Below, piece by piece: positions 1 through 8,625 of a stretch of DNA of 23,218 nucleotides (position 1 is the stretch's first letter; each line of letters opens with the position of its first letter). Location of the stretch: positions 1-23,218 of IMG/VR virus record IMGVR_UViG_3300010885_030615. One strand, written 5' to 3'. A model generated the notes under the pieces. That model was not told where the DNA came from. It was given only the letters and a program-made list of their open reading frames with translations, and did no database searches. Source of the stretch: a virus. The position numbers and the translations under genes are program-made.

Positions 1-2
1 AC

Positions 3-1682
3 TTGTACGGCGGCTTGGCCGGAATGGGCAAGCATGCTGACGAGCCATTGGTGAAACTTTACAAGTCGCTCTCGAATGTTGAGGGCCAGCAGAAGAAGTA
101 CAATCACGACCTAAACGCGACAGCCGCCAATCAGGCAATGGTTAAACGCGGAACCAAGGCGTCAACGGAAGAACTTGAGCAGCAGATTGGCGCCCTTTCC
201 CGAGTCAGCAAAGCGGGCAAAGACATTGCGATTCACATCGCCACTACATACGACGATCCAAAGGATGCCACCAAGGTTGGCAAGGCTGCACAAGAAGCGT
301 TGGCCGCCGGAGTGCCAGCCAAGAAAGTCAAGGGGCTTTCGATCACGGCTAAGGGCGATCCTGCCTCAGCGCGTAAAGCAGTTGCTGACCTTGTCGCGGC
401 GACTAAGGAAGCGACTGCACAGAAGGTTGCGATCAAGGCTAAGGCGGATCTTGCATCAGCTAAGGCCGCCGGGTCCGCTGCTCGTAAGGAGATGGAGAAA
501 ACTCCAGCCTCCATCAAGGTACTTGCCGGGAGCGCGATTGACTCAAGCCCACTAGACACATGGGCAAAGAACAAAACGGTCAACATCAAAGCGGTAATAA
601 CTAAGGCAGAGGGTGGGTCGTATGCCTCTGGTGGTGTCCAGTACAGCACTCGTAACAAGCGCGGCACCACGGCTGCGGCTTCTGGGTACATGATTGAAAC
701 GGCCAACCGTAATGCGTCCAACCGTCCTAAGCACTCGGCAATGGGTAAGTTCCGTGAGCCTACTCTTCTCGTTGGTGAGGAGAACCAAACTGAGTATGTC
801 ATTGCCACTAACCCAGCTTACCGGGCAGCCAACAAGCAGTATCTTGCTCAAGCTGCACAAGCAATGGGCATGTCAGTTTGGGACGGAGTTGTCCCAGCGT
901 TCCGTGGGTTGAGCTCAAGTCAAGAGTCCAAGGCAATCTTTACTGGCGCGGACGCCACCAGAAACGTGAAGGGTGCAAAGAAAGCACTGCACGACTTTGA
1001 TGTCAAGTACAAGGCAGAGACAGACGCCAAAAAGAAGGCCAAAATGCACAAGCAGCGTCCGCTGAAGGTTGCCAAGCTGCACGACGCTGAAAAGGGCGGC
1101 GCGATTAGAGCTGAGTACAATGACATTGAGATCTTGACCGAGCGGGCATCCAACATGGAAAAGCTTATGGCTAATGCTGAGAAGAGAGGCAACGCTGGGG
1201 CGTATGCTTCTGCCAAGTCCAAGCGAGCAACCTACCTCAACGGTCTCCGTAAGCGGTATGCCTTTGCTAGGGGCGGGTCTGGTGCGCTTAACAAGGCCAA
1301 GCTTGATGGGATGATTGCAGACATCGACGGACAGCTTCTCGACTTGGGAACTTCTAGCTCAAGTCAGTCTGCCACACAGGCCCGTAATGATCAGTTGAGC
1401 GCCCAGCTTCTTTCCGCACAGAACTCCGCTGCGATTAACGCAGCTTTCGCTGAAACGGCTGGTGGCATGCTCAGTGGCGTCGTCGCCTCCGGCGGTCCCG
1501 GCGGCGCAGCAATGTTCGGTGGTGGGCGCGGCGGAATGATGAGCAGACACGCTGGTACGTCGATCACAATCAACACCCTTCATCCGGGTGACCCGAACAC
1601 CCTGCTGGCAATCGGCAAGGCTGCTACAGCCGGGCACGAGCTTCAAGGTTCTGTCTCAAGTCCGCGTAGCGTGGTTGGATAA
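3..1682 (+). CDS. Tail tape measure protein, C-terminal part (5' end outside window)
   Basis: The frame is open to the left edge, so this is the end of a longer gene; about 559 residues are visible. Tape measure proteins set the length of the phage tail and sit inside the tail tube. The first ~200 residues are rich in Ala, Lys and Glu and look helical. A Gly-rich segment follows at residues 204-230. The clearest mark is LLVGEENQTEYVIATNPAYR at residues 255-274, a version of the 'VGE..pEyVIp..' block commonly seen near the C-terminus of siphovirus tape measure proteins. The tail is again helical, then Gly/Ser-rich. The stop overlaps the next start as TAATG, implying translational coupling to the tail-tip genes. 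The TTG at base 3 is only the first possible codon in the window and should not be taken as the true start. Confidence 0.85.
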   Translation: MYGGLAGMGKHADEPLVKLYKSLSNVEGQQKKYNHDLNATAANQAMVKRGTKASTEELEQQIGALSRVSKAGKDIAIHIATTYDDPKDATKVGKAAQEALAAGVPAKKVKGLSITAKGDPASARKAVADLVAATKEATAQKVAIKAKADLASAKAAGSAARKEMEKTPASIKVLAGSAIDSSPLDTWAKNKTVNIKAVITKAEGGSYASGGVQYSTRNKRGTTAAASGYMIETANRNASNRPKHSAMGKFREPTLLVGEENQTEYVIATNPAYRAANKQYLAQAAQAMGMSVWDGVVPAFRGLSSSQESKAIFTGADATRNVKGAKKALHDFDVKYKAETDAKKKAKMHKQRPLKVAKLHDAEKGGAIRAEYNDIEILTERASNMEKLMANAEKRGNAGAYASAKSKRATYLNGLRKRYAFARGGSGALNKAKLDGMIADIDGQLLDLGTSSSSQSATQARNDQLSAQLLSAQNSAAINAAFAETAGGMLSGVVASGGPGGAAMFGGGRGGMMSRHAGTSITINTLHPGDPNTLLAIGKAATAGHELQGSVSSPRSVVG

Positions 1683-3169
1683 TGGCCGCCACATTCAGAC
1701 TAGGAACGCTCAACGCAGCGGGCACCGCTTTCACAGAGCTGGCAAACCTTAATGGCACTACCAGCACGGGCACCCTCAACGGGGTAAAGATTGAGATCGT
1801 CCGTGACACATTCAAGGTTACTCCCGGCCAACGTAATGCTCAGATGTCCGACTCAACCAGCCGTTACTCCGGCAGCATACAGTCCTCTGAAACAGTAGGC
1901 AACGGCCAGATCGCAGCCAGCATAATCGTCAGCGCAGCCAGCGTTGACACAGCCGTCGCAACATGGGAAAAGCTGCTTACGATCTTTGAGGCTGGTGACA
2001 TCTCGGACTATTACATTGAGTGGTCCCCAGAGGCAGGCGGCTCAACCGGGCCTGTTTACTACGAGGTGCGCGGTCTTGCAACATGGCAAGCCCAGTACCG
2101 CTGGATTGAGTTTCAGGCCAATAAGGCGCTTGTCTTTGAGGTGTCGTGGCCGGTTGCGCCATTGGCTCGCGGGCTTACCGTCAGCACTTCACTTGGTGCA
2201 AAGACTTTGCCAACCACCATGGCCGGGCTTACTATCGGAGGCACAGCGCCTGCTCTGATGGGCGTCACGGTCGACAACGGCAATACTGCTTTTCAGCATG
2301 CGTGGGGTTTGCTCAGTTGGGCCAAGACCCCAACTACGCCTACGTCCGGGTCGTCCGTTCCGTTTGGTGTCATTGAGTCGTTCACGTTTCCCGGCACTTC
2401 TTGGGCTGCCAGCACCTCTGACTCAACTGCCTTAAACAGCACCAGCAGTTCGGTGGCGGTGCTGGCCGGTGCCAGCCAAGGCTTTTCATTCAAGGTTGAC
2501 CCGGTGACAATGGTGCCAGACTCATTCACAGACCAAACTATTGACCTTGAACTTTGGGCGCGGCTAAAGATTCCCAATCAGCCAGTGATAGTTACTAGCG
2601 TTGAATCCGACACTGGCATTGTCAGCTACACCTCCGAGTATGGGCTGGCAGGTAAAAAAGTGCCATCGTCTAGCTCTTCATGGGTGTTTACGCGCCTTGG
2701 CACAGTCAATGTGTCTACAGCTACGGCAGTTAAATTAACCATCAACATCGCGGCCTACTTTGACTTGAACAGCACTTTCGCGGTCGACTACTGTGTGGTT
2801 ACGCCAGCTCGTCAACGCGCTCTCAGCCCTACTGGTAAAACTCCCGATGACAACTACCCTGTGTTTGCTGGTGGTGGTCTAGGCAGCCGCATAAACACCA
2901 ACCTCCCAACTAGCAAAACAGTTCGGTTTGACTTGTCCGCGACGGAGCTTGCAAGCGTAACCTCTGGTGGGCAAAACGCCAGCGGTACATCGCCAAGCCT
3001 TGGCGGCCAGCCAATGGAAGTACCGCCCGGCAGCGTCAACCTGTTCATGAAGATGTCCAATGGTGTGCCGGACGATCCAACCAACGCGATAAATGGTGAC
3101 ACGCTGACGGTCGCGCCGACCGTCACGGTTACACACATCCCCCGGTATTTCCTCGTCAGGAACGTCTAA
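1682..3169 (+). CDS. Minor tail protein, probable distal tail / tail-tip subunit
   Basis: This 495-residue protein lies directly after the tape measure gene, where siphoviruses place the distal tail protein. I recognise no catalytic motif. Residues 1-160 (ELANLNG, then a segment around YYIEWSPEAGGSTGPVYYEVRG) look like a beta-rich tail-tube-adapter domain. Residues ~220-390 are Ser/Thr-rich beta sequence (around PGTSWAAS and DYCVVTPARQRALSP) and resemble a jelly-roll or carbohydrate-binding module. The start is the ATG in TAATG, overlapping the upstream stop by 1 nt, and the gene ends in another TAATG. The structural role is inferred mainly from position and beta-rich composition; it could also be a receptor-binding tip protein. 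Confidence 0.65.
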   Translation: MAATFRLGTLNAAGTAFTELANLNGTTSTGTLNGVKIEIVRDTFKVTPGQRNAQMSDSTSRYSGSIQSSETVGNGQIAASIIVSAASVDTAVATWEKLLTIFEAGDISDYYIEWSPEAGGSTGPVYYEVRGLATWQAQYRWIEFQANKALVFEVSWPVAPLARGLTVSTSLGAKTLPTTMAGLTIGGTAPALMGVTVDNGNTAFQHAWGLLSWAKTPTTPTSGSSVPFGVIESFTFPGTSWAASTSDSTALNSTSSSVAVLAGASQGFSFKVDPVTMVPDSFTDQTIDLELWARLKIPNQPVIVTSVESDTGIVSYTSEYGLAGKKVPSSSSSWVFTRLGTVNVSTATAVKLTINIAAYFDLNSTFAVDYCVVTPARQRALSPTGKTPDDNYPVFAGGGLGSRINTNLPTSKTVRFDLSATELASVTSGGQNASGTSPSLGGQPMEVPPGSVNLFMKMSNGVPDDPTNAINGDTLTVAPTVTVTHIPRYFLVRNV

Positions 3170-5292
3170 TGGGGTCAGCCGCTGACGTCGTAGTTAGGCT
3201 CAAAGCCCTTAATGGCACATGGGAAACCGTTGGCGCTGACCGCACCCGTGGAATTTCGGCTGAGGACATCCAGTTGCAGTCCAACGAATGGGGGGCCGAC
3301 ACCGCCTCGTTTACCCTAAAGCGTTCGCCGCGAGCGCAGTGGCCCGACCTGCTGGCGTTTACGCCCGTTGAGATCGAGATTGCCGGGCGCATTGTCTGGG
3401 ATGGTTTCGTTACACAGACCCCCTCCACTGAAAGCGACGGTGGCTCAGTCAGCATTCAGTGCAAGGGCTGGCAATACCACCTTGACGACGACTCGGTGGA
3501 GCAACTGTTCGTGCACTCAAACCTTGGTGACTGGAAAGACGCCCGCACTTTCCAGACCATCAACCTTAACAATTTCCGCACTGGGGCCACTGTCAACGCT
3601 GGCGATGGGGCAATTACTTTGGGCTGGGCTGTAGGGTCGAACATTCAACTCCAAACTTTTGCTGGCGTCATCCTTGACGCCGGGCCAGATAACACGATTG
3701 GGGCTGTGACCGTCAACTGGTCAGTTCCCACTGGCAGCTCGTCCATGTCAACCAGTGCCAACATGCGGATACTTGCCCGAGGGGCAGACACTCTTAGCGG
3801 CATCACAACTGGCACGGATGCCTTCACTCCTGTAGCGATGGGAGCACTGGGGATTTCATCCCGCGCAAGCGGAACGCTGGCAACGCCCCGGCGATACATA
3901 CTAGTTGGGATGGACTATGCTTCTCCCGGCAGTACCGCCGTTGCGACCAACGATTTCATGGTCAAGGTCACAAACATCACACTTGGCACCACCGCAGCCG
4001 ACCTGTCTGGTGGGTTTATTTTAGGCAAACCAGCAAGCACAATAGTCAAAGCTGTGCTGCCGGTCGCTCCGCTACTTGACCAGTCGACTGATGCCATCGT
4101 GACTTCGTCTTTTCAGATCCCGCACTTTGCTTCTATTGACGGAGGCAGGACACCTCGCGAGTACATTTCAGCAGCCAACGCCTATGAGGACAACGTTACT
4201 AAGGTAATTCCCGGCCGCAGGCTGGTGTTCAAGCCTAAGCCTACGTCCCCAACTGCAACGATTGGAACGTGGCCCGGTTCGGAGTTCACCGATGCTGCCT
4301 CTAACTCCTCAGAGGAGATTTACAACAAGGTAGTCGTTGAGGGTACTGGCCCTGACGGACAAAGCCTCCGCGTTCCGCGTTATGCAGCCTCGACTTCTAT
4401 GACTAAAACTAGCGTGACTTCAATGCTTACAAACCCCGGTTTTGCTACTGCAACTACCGGGTGGAGCGTCAACGCTGGTAGCACTCTCACTCGCTCTACC
4501 ACTACCGGGACGCCTATGACGCCCCCTTACGGTGTCTGGGTCGCGAGTGCAACAACCTCAATTCTGACGGGCGCAATCTTTGGTACCTCATTTACTTTCG
4601 TGGCTGGCGTCAAGTACACCCTCACGATTGACACCTACTCGGCCAACACAAGTTCCTACGCATTGTCACGCCCTTCTGTGAAGTTCGGCACATCAGGTGA
4701 CTTTGCCACAGTAGCTGGAGCAGAGTTTGACCCGGTGAACAGGCTCTACACAACCTCAATCGCTTGGATCCCGGCGGCTAACGCAGCGTCTTCAACTGTT
4801 TCGGTAAGGCTTGGTGCTGATGCTTGGCCGTCATACCCGACAAACACCCTGCAAGTCAACAATGTAACCGTGTCTTATGACGCTGGAGCTTCTTTGCCAG
4901 ACCGTCGAGGGTTTGTTCGGACAAAACGGTTGCAGGTCAACGCGCCCATCACACTAACTACAGGCCAGCAGCTCGGTGACATTTTCCTTTCCAACCATTA
5001 CGGGACTCCGTTAAAGGGTGATGTGAGCATTGTTGGTGGTGGCGCAAGGGACTATTCGTCCGGGCGTGTACTGCACCCGTCAGAACTCTTGCTACAAATA
5101 GGTGAGCTAATGCACCTGTCCCACAGGGTTGATCCCGACACAGGTGCCCATGGCCGTGATGGCCGGATGTCAGCAGTTTCTTATGAGCACAACACACAAA
5201 CAGCCAAGGTGTCTTTGGACAACCAGCGCAACAGGTTCGAGGCTCTGTTAGAGCGCCTTGCTGTTGTCACGAACAACCGTCTGGGTCGCTAG
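3169..5292 (+). CDS. Minor tail protein / baseplate hub with inserted carbohydrate-binding-like module
   Basis: The protein has 707 residues. The N-terminus (residues 1-110, ending around VSIQCKGWQYHLDDD) resembles the hub-type minor tail protein domain of siphoviruses, which caps the tail after the distal tail protein. Residues ~419-570 begin with the NPGF....GW pattern and continue as alternating beta strands to NNVTVSYD, the look of a CBM4/9-like jelly roll that could contact cell-wall glycans. The C-terminal ~120 residues (GDVSIVGGGARDYSSGRVLHPSE, split by strands, then LLERLAV) return to hub-like sequence. The start ATG overlaps the upstream stop; AGGA lies 7 nt upstream of it. The domain reading is from sequence pattern only. 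Adhesion is the likely function and no enzyme motif is seen. Confidence 0.7.
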   Translation: MGSAADVVVRLKALNGTWETVGADRTRGISAEDIQLQSNEWGADTASFTLKRSPRAQWPDLLAFTPVEIEIAGRIVWDGFVTQTPSTESDGGSVSIQCKGWQYHLDDDSVEQLFVHSNLGDWKDARTFQTINLNNFRTGATVNAGDGAITLGWAVGSNIQLQTFAGVILDAGPDNTIGAVTVNWSVPTGSSSMSTSANMRILARGADTLSGITTGTDAFTPVAMGALGISSRASGTLATPRRYILVGMDYASPGSTAVATNDFMVKVTNITLGTTAADLSGGFILGKPASTIVKAVLPVAPLLDQSTDAIVTSSFQIPHFASIDGGRTPREYISAANAYEDNVTKVIPGRRLVFKPKPTSPTATIGTWPGSEFTDAASNSSEEIYNKVVVEGTGPDGQSLRVPRYAASTSMTKTSVTSMLTNPGFATATTGWSVNAGSTLTRSTTTGTPMTPPYGVWVASATTSILTGAIFGTSFTFVAGVKYTLTIDTYSANTSSYALSRPSVKFGTSGDFATVAGAEFDPVNRLYTTSIAWIPAANAASSTVSVRLGADAWPSYPTNTLQVNNVTVSYDAGASLPDRRGFVRTKRLQVNAPITLTTGQQLGDIFLSNHYGTPLKGDVSIVGGGARDYSSGRVLHPSELLLQIGELMHLSHRVDPDTGAHGRDGRMSAVSYEHNTQTAKVSLDNQRNRFEALLERLAVVTNNRLGR

Positions 5293-5305
5293 TAGTCTAT
5301 GCTGT

Positions 5306-6619
5306 ATGGGTTTCGCTAACGGCCAAGCCAAGTCAACCGACTTGGCCCCACTGCACGGAGGAGGTCAGCTTCGCGCTGACGCTGCTCGTGCGTACAACGC
5401 CCTCGACCGCTACCTCCGCACCAGCAAAAAAGGCAGCCTCTCAAACTCGGGCGATGGCGCCACTTACCGCCCAGTAGGTCACCCATCTGATTACCCCAAC
5501 GGACCTTTCACCCAGTGGTACGCATGGACTCGCTACCAGAACGGTGGCAACCTTGCTGCCCATGTTGGCACTAGCAACCATGGCCTCGGTCTGGCCGTTG
5601 ACTTTACGCCGGACGCCATCCCACTCGTAGCCAAGTATGGCAACGCCTTTGGTTGGGCCAAGCATGGCGACGCGATGAGTGAGAATTGGCACTACACCTA
5701 CCAGCCCGGAAAGTACTCGGCCGTAGACAAGTGGTCAAGCGTCAACACTGGCGAAACGATCAGCCCCGGTGATTGTGGTCCCGGCGTGATCGCAATGAAG
5801 AACGCCCTCAAGTCACACGGCTGCTGGCCTCGCCTGTGGAAGATCGACGCTCGCTATGCCGGGCGCACTGGTAAAGCCGTTGCAGCGTTCCAGAAGGCCA
5901 ATCACCTTAAACCTGATGGGATTGTCGGTCCCGGTACTTGGAAGGCTCTCAGAACGCCTGTATTGGCTCCTGTGAGGAAGCCAATCATCAAGCCTAAGCC
6001 AAAGCCACGGCCGGTTCCAGCCAACCACAAGTATTTCGCTGACATCTACTCAGGCGACACGATCTACGACGCCCACAAGTACCAGCTCGCAGGCTACAGT
6101 CGCATCGCCTTGAAGTTCACCGAAGGCCACACCTACACTGATCCGGGCTATGCAAAACGCTGGAACGACAGCAAAGCAATGGTCCGCTGGGCTTACCACT
6201 TTGCTCGCCCTGAGACCAACACTGCTCAGGCTGAGGCAGCCAACTTTGCCAAGGCGCTGCAGGCAGTTCACTTCACCTCGGCCGACCGCCTTGTCCTCGA
6301 TTGGGAATCCCCCAACTATCATGGCAATGGCTCCGCTTGGGTTCAGCAGTTTGTTCACGCCATGGCCCTCTACGGCCACGAGGTTCGTGTGCTCTACTCC
6401 GGCGGCTACTACATCGACAGCACGATCACCCGCTGGCCTAAGTCTAAGTCTGGGCCGTTGAAGTATTGGCATGCCGCCTACAATACGCACCCGGAGGCGA
6501 CCGTTCCAAAGATCGCCCAGAAGTACCTTTATGCAGTCCAGTTCACTGACGGCAGCAGCGGCAACCAGCCGCATGTAGCAGTTGGCATTGGTCCCTGCGA
6601 CATCTCATACACAAAGTAA
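5306..6619 (+). CDS. Endolysin: M15 peptidase + peptidoglycan-binding + GH25 muramidase
   Basis: This is a three-part lysin of 437 residues that cuts host peptidoglycan at the end of infection. Residues ~15-135 are a VanY/M15 D-Ala-D-Ala peptidase: SNHGLGLAVDF gives zinc ligands H92 and D99, and ENWHY gives E126 and H129. Residues ~150-217 are a PG_binding_1 domain (GPGVIAMKNAL, FQKANHLKPDGIVGPGTW). A Pro/Lys linker (222-240) leads to a GH25-type domain (242-437) with FADIYSGD, YHFARP and the acidic pair in LDWES (D332, E334). I chose the ATG at 5306, 13 nt after the upstream stop; an upstream TTG at 5258 would add 16 residues with no domain match and would overlap the tail gene. There is no signal peptide, so export should depend on the holin just downstream. 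Confidence 0.92.
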   Translation: MGFANGQAKSTDLAPLHGGGQLRADAARAYNALDRYLRTSKKGSLSNSGDGATYRPVGHPSDYPNGPFTQWYAWTRYQNGGNLAAHVGTSNHGLGLAVDFTPDAIPLVAKYGNAFGWAKHGDAMSENWHYTYQPGKYSAVDKWSSVNTGETISPGDCGPGVIAMKNALKSHGCWPRLWKIDARYAGRTGKAVAAFQKANHLKPDGIVGPGTWKALRTPVLAPVRKPIIKPKPKPRPVPANHKYFADIYSGDTIYDAHKYQLAGYSRIALKFTEGHTYTDPGYAKRWNDSKAMVRWAYHFARPETNTAQAEAANFAKALQAVHFTSADRLVLDWESPNYHGNGSAWVQQFVHAMALYGHEVRVLYSGGYYIDSTITRWPKSKSGPLKYWHAAYNTHPEATVPKIAQKYLYAVQFTDGSSGNQPHVAVGIGPCDISYTK

Positions 6620-6630
6620 GGAGTTCTACC

Positions 6631-6801
6631 TTGACCTCAAAAGCAAGAATCTCGGCAGCATCAGGTGTAGTAGTTGCACTACTGAGCGCCCTCGTAGCAT
6701 CAGGCGTCCTGAGCAATGACGTAGTCGCAACTTGGCAGCCCGTCGTAGTTGCACTGCTGGCATTCGGTGCCACAGTAGGCATCAGGTCAGCAAAGCCGTA
6801 G
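6631..6801 (+). CDS. Holin candidate, two transmembrane segments
   Basis: The gene encodes a 56-residue protein from a TTG start, with a good ribosome site (AAGGAG, overlapping the endolysin stop codon) 7 nt upstream. A short charged N-terminus (MTSKAR) precedes two hydrophobic stretches, about residues 9-28 (SGVVVALLSALVASGVL) and 36-51 (QPVVVALLAFGATVGI), joined by a short turn containing SND. It ends with a basic tail (RSAKP). Small size, two membrane spans and a place directly after the endolysin fit a holin that forms the membrane lesions releasing the lysin. No family can be assigned from sequence alone; an antiholin or other lysis accessory membrane protein is the alternative. Confidence 0.7.
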   Translation: MTSKARISAASGVVVALLSALVASGVLSNDVVATWQPVVVALLAFGATVGIRSAKP

Positions 6802-6807
6802 CGCAAA

Positions 6808-6826
6808 CCGTATCATTTTGATACGG
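6808..6826 (+). other. Perfect 8-bp stem-loop after the holin gene
   Basis: CCGTATCA and TGATACGG flank a TTT loop, beginning 7 nt after the holin stop. No T-run follows, so it is not a classic terminator by itself. It may protect the 3' end of the late transcript or act as a protein-binding dyad. Confidence 0.5.
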
Positions 6827-6845
6827 AACTGCCATGTCAGACGCT

Positions 6846-6864
6846 AGTAAAGCTTTCCTTTACT
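6846..6864 (+). other. 7-bp stem-loop ahead of the late terminator
   Basis: AGTAAAG pairs with CTTTACT around a 5-nt loop, 14 nt before the strong terminator. Together with the 6808-6826 hairpin it makes a tandem of three stem-loops at the end of the late operon. Confidence 0.4.
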
Positions 6865-6878
6865 TTCCCGACAAGTAA

Positions 6879-6912
6879 GACCCCGGAGGCTCTAATCCTC
6901 CGGGGTCTTTTT
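6879..6912 (+). terminator. Rho-independent terminator of the late (tail-lysis) operon
   Basis: GACCCCGGAGG pairs perfectly with CCTCCGGGGTC around a 7-nt loop and is followed directly by TTTTT. Two further A-T pairs extend the stem. It ends + strand transcription after the lysis genes and faces the oncoming - strand cluster. On the - strand no good T-run follows, so it is mainly a one-way terminator. Confidence 0.9.
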
Positions 6913-6954
6913 GTGTCTACGGCCGTCGAGCCGGGGTCTTGGATCGCGGCCGTC
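6900..6954. repeat. Imperfect direct repeat (CCGGGGTCTT ... CGGCCGTC, two copies)
   Basis: CCGGGGTCTT occurs at 6900-6909 and again at 6931-6940. Each copy is followed by CGGCCGTC, at 6920-6927 and 6947-6954, with different spacers (10 and 6 nt). The first copy is the 3' arm of the terminator, so the second is a spare 3' arm that could also pair with the terminator's left arm. Confidence 0.5.
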
Positions 6955-6983
6955 CTGACACGGTCACGACCTTAGCGAAACTT

Positions 6984-7085
6984 CTAGAAGAGTGGGGGAT
7001 ACCCATACATCCCAGCTACGAACCCACCTGCCATTGCTACAAGGGCAGTAATAAACCCTAACGTGAGTGCGGCAAAGTACTTCAT
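6984..7085 (-). CDS. Small single-span membrane protein (33 aa), function unknown
   Basis: The ATG has AAAGAGG 8 nt upstream. The 33-residue product begins MKYFAALTLGF, is almost entirely hydrophobic to about residue 27 with several small residues (AGGFVAGM), and ends YGYPPLF. One membrane helix is expected; a cleaved signal or lipoprotein is unlikely because no Cys is present. It is the last gene of the - strand cluster, lying beyond the terminator at 7118-7157, so its expression probably relies on read-through. Position next to the lysis genes makes an antiholin or lysis regulator thinkable, but nothing in the sequence proves it. Confidence 0.55.
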   Translation of the reverse strand: MKYFAALTLGFITALVAMAGGFVAGMYGYPPLF

Positions 7086-7117
7086 ACTAATGACCTCTTT
7101 CAGTGAGGGACTAGGTT

Positions 7118-7157
7118 AAAAAACAGCCCCGCACAGTTGTCCAGACCGGCGGGGCTG
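7118..7157 (-). terminator. Rho-independent terminator after the large terminase gene
   Basis: On the - strand, CAGCCCCGC and GCGGGGCTG form a perfect 9-bp GC-rich stem with a 16-nt loop, followed directly by TTTTTT. It lies about 90 nt past the terL stop and ends the replication-packaging transcript, facing the late operon terminator across a short gene. Confidence 0.85.
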
Positions 7158-7248
7158 CTAGACCAGTTGGGAGCATTCCGGGCAACCAACTGACGCTGTG
7201 GTAAAACGGTACCAGCCTTCCTACCACTTCATGTCAGTAGTTATCCGA
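7158..7248. other. Non-coding spacer downstream of terL with two dyads
   Basis: No credible gene is present. CAGTTGG (7164-7170) pairs with CCAACTG (7186-7192). GTGGTA (7198-7203) pairs with TACCAC (7222-7227) and encloses the palindrome GGTACC (7208-7213). The segment 7208-7229 (GGTACC plus CCTTCCTACCACTT) recurs in the large gap at 21251-21268. Confidence 0.5.
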
Positions 7249-8625
7249 CTATCCGCCCCAGACATCATCCATCGCCATCATCTCTGCTGGCGTCGCTGGC
7301 TTAATGGTTACCTGCTCAATCTTGTCGGACCGCTGCTGGATCACTCTTACATCGGGTGCGCCGTGATGGATGTGGCCCCAGTGCTCAAGCATCTTGGCGG
7401 ACACCTCATCATCGTGGGCGCCGTCAGGGGCGCTGTACTTGAAGCGGCCGGTGATCTCGCTCATCGTGTAAGCGTAGGTGTTGAACTCGTGGACCTGCTC
7501 CTCGATCAGGAACGCATTGCCACGCTCCAGATCCGCCGAGAGAAGGTTCACAGCGCGGCCCTTCCAATCGTTGGTGAACTTCACAGGGACAATGTCCAAC
7601 CCCTCGCCCTCAAGATCATCGAAGATCACGTCGCCAATACCAGTGGAGTCCATGATCACAGTCACCCCAGTGGCGCCAGCATCTTCGAGGGCGTGAACGG
7701 CGCTGATGATCCTATCCTTCTGCATCGGCCATGAGACTGCATTGAACCGCTCATGCCAGCAGGGCTGGCGGTCAGACTCGCGGCTGGCAGTGAACACGGT
7801 GAAGTCGCGGTGCTTGGCAAGGTCGATGCCCAGAAACACATGGCCCGCTGGCTCTACCAGTTTGCGGACGGAGTCGTCACGGAGGCGGAACACGCTGCCC
7901 GCGTCTGAGATGAACTGGGCCAGCACCTCCTGCTCAAACATCGCCGCAGGTAGGGTCTTCTCCATCTCGGCTACTTCGCTGGCGTCAATGAAAGGGTTGT
8001 CGGCCGTGGTGAACCGCCAGCTTGCCCAGTCCTTGTACTCAGGATCTTGGCCTCGGTTGTAGACGTTGTAAAACCAGTTGCGCCCACGGGGGGTGCTGAT
8101 CATCATGCCGCCACCGTTGTTGTCCATCAGGGTCGGGCGAATAGTTTGGGTCCAGACGATCTCGCGCTGCAGGGCTGCCTCATCGACAACCACATAGTCA
8201 ACGCCTTCTCCGGCCATGGCGTCCGGGTTCTCACCAGAGTAAAACTCAAACCGGGTGCCACCGGGGAAGTTGAGCACCAGTCGGCCGGAAGCTGCAACGC
8301 TTGCAGGCGGTGGAGTCTTAGTCAGGATGCCCGGTGGGATCTGCCGTAGAACTTCACGGTAACCACGGACGACGTTCTTGTAGGTGTTGGCAACCCACCA
8401 GACCACACGGCCGGGCTTCTGGCATTCCCTGACTGCGATCTTTGCGGCGATCTTGGTCTTGCCAAACCGGCGGCCGGCACAGACCACGATGAAGCGTTCC
8501 TTGGCATTGACAATCGGCATCTGCGCCGGGTGCGGCGTGACCAAATACTTCTGGAGCTTCTGAGCCTCACGGAGGAACCCTTCCGGGTCACTCTCGGCCC
8601 ATGCGTTGAGCTGGTTGTTATTCAC
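7249..8625 (-). CDS. terL: Terminase large subunit (ATPase-nuclease DNA packaging motor)
   Basis: This 458-residue protein pumps phage DNA into the prohead and cuts it. The ATPase domain shows Walker A AGRRFGKT (residues ~50-57), Walker B YVVVDEA with D148/E149, and the coupling motif STPRGRNW (~177-184). The RNase H-like nuclease domain shows the expected acidic residues: GIDLAK (D268), IMDSTG (D326) and HDDEV (D405/D406). I chose the GTG at 8625, which overlaps the end of terS by 8 nt; an upstream reading to 8790 would add 55 residues that merely shadow terS and match nothing. Length is normal for the family. Unusually, it closes a - strand replication cluster instead of opening the structural operon. 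Confidence 0.95.
   Translation of the reverse strand: MNNNQLNAWAESDPEGFLREAQKLQKYLVTPHPAQMPIVNAKERFIVVCAGRRFGKTKIAAKIAVRECQKPGRVVWWVANTYKNVVRGYREVLRQIPPGILTKTPPPASVAASGRLVLNFPGGTRFEFYSGENPDAMAGEGVDYVVVDEAALQREIVWTQTIRPTLMDNNGGGMMISTPRGRNWFYNVYNRGQDPEYKDWASWRFTTADNPFIDASEVAEMEKTLPAAMFEQEVLAQFISDAGSVFRLRDDSVRKLVEPAGHVFLGIDLAKHRDFTVFTASRESDRQPCWHERFNAVSWPMQKDRIISAVHALEDAGATGVTVIMDSTGIGDVIFDDLEGEGLDIVPVKFTNDWKGRAVNLLSADLERGNAFLIEEQVHEFNTYAYTMSEITGRFKYSAPDGAHDDEVSAKMLEHWGHIHHGAPDVRVIQQRSDKIEQVTIKPATPAEMMAMDDVWGG

Noticed and set aside
6834-6878. 14-codon + strand frame (MSDASKAFLYFPDK) ending just before the late terminator
   Set aside because: It is too short, has only a weak GGA upstream, and contains a stem-loop. 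Kept only as a curiosity.
7107-7178. Short - strand frame beginning MLPTGLAAPPVW
   Set aside because: It lies inside the terL terminator hairpin and lacks a ribosome site.
7198-7734. 178-codon + strand frame opposite terL
   Set aside because: It is antisense to the terminase nuclease domain and starts inside a dyad-rich spacer; the product has no recognisable fold.
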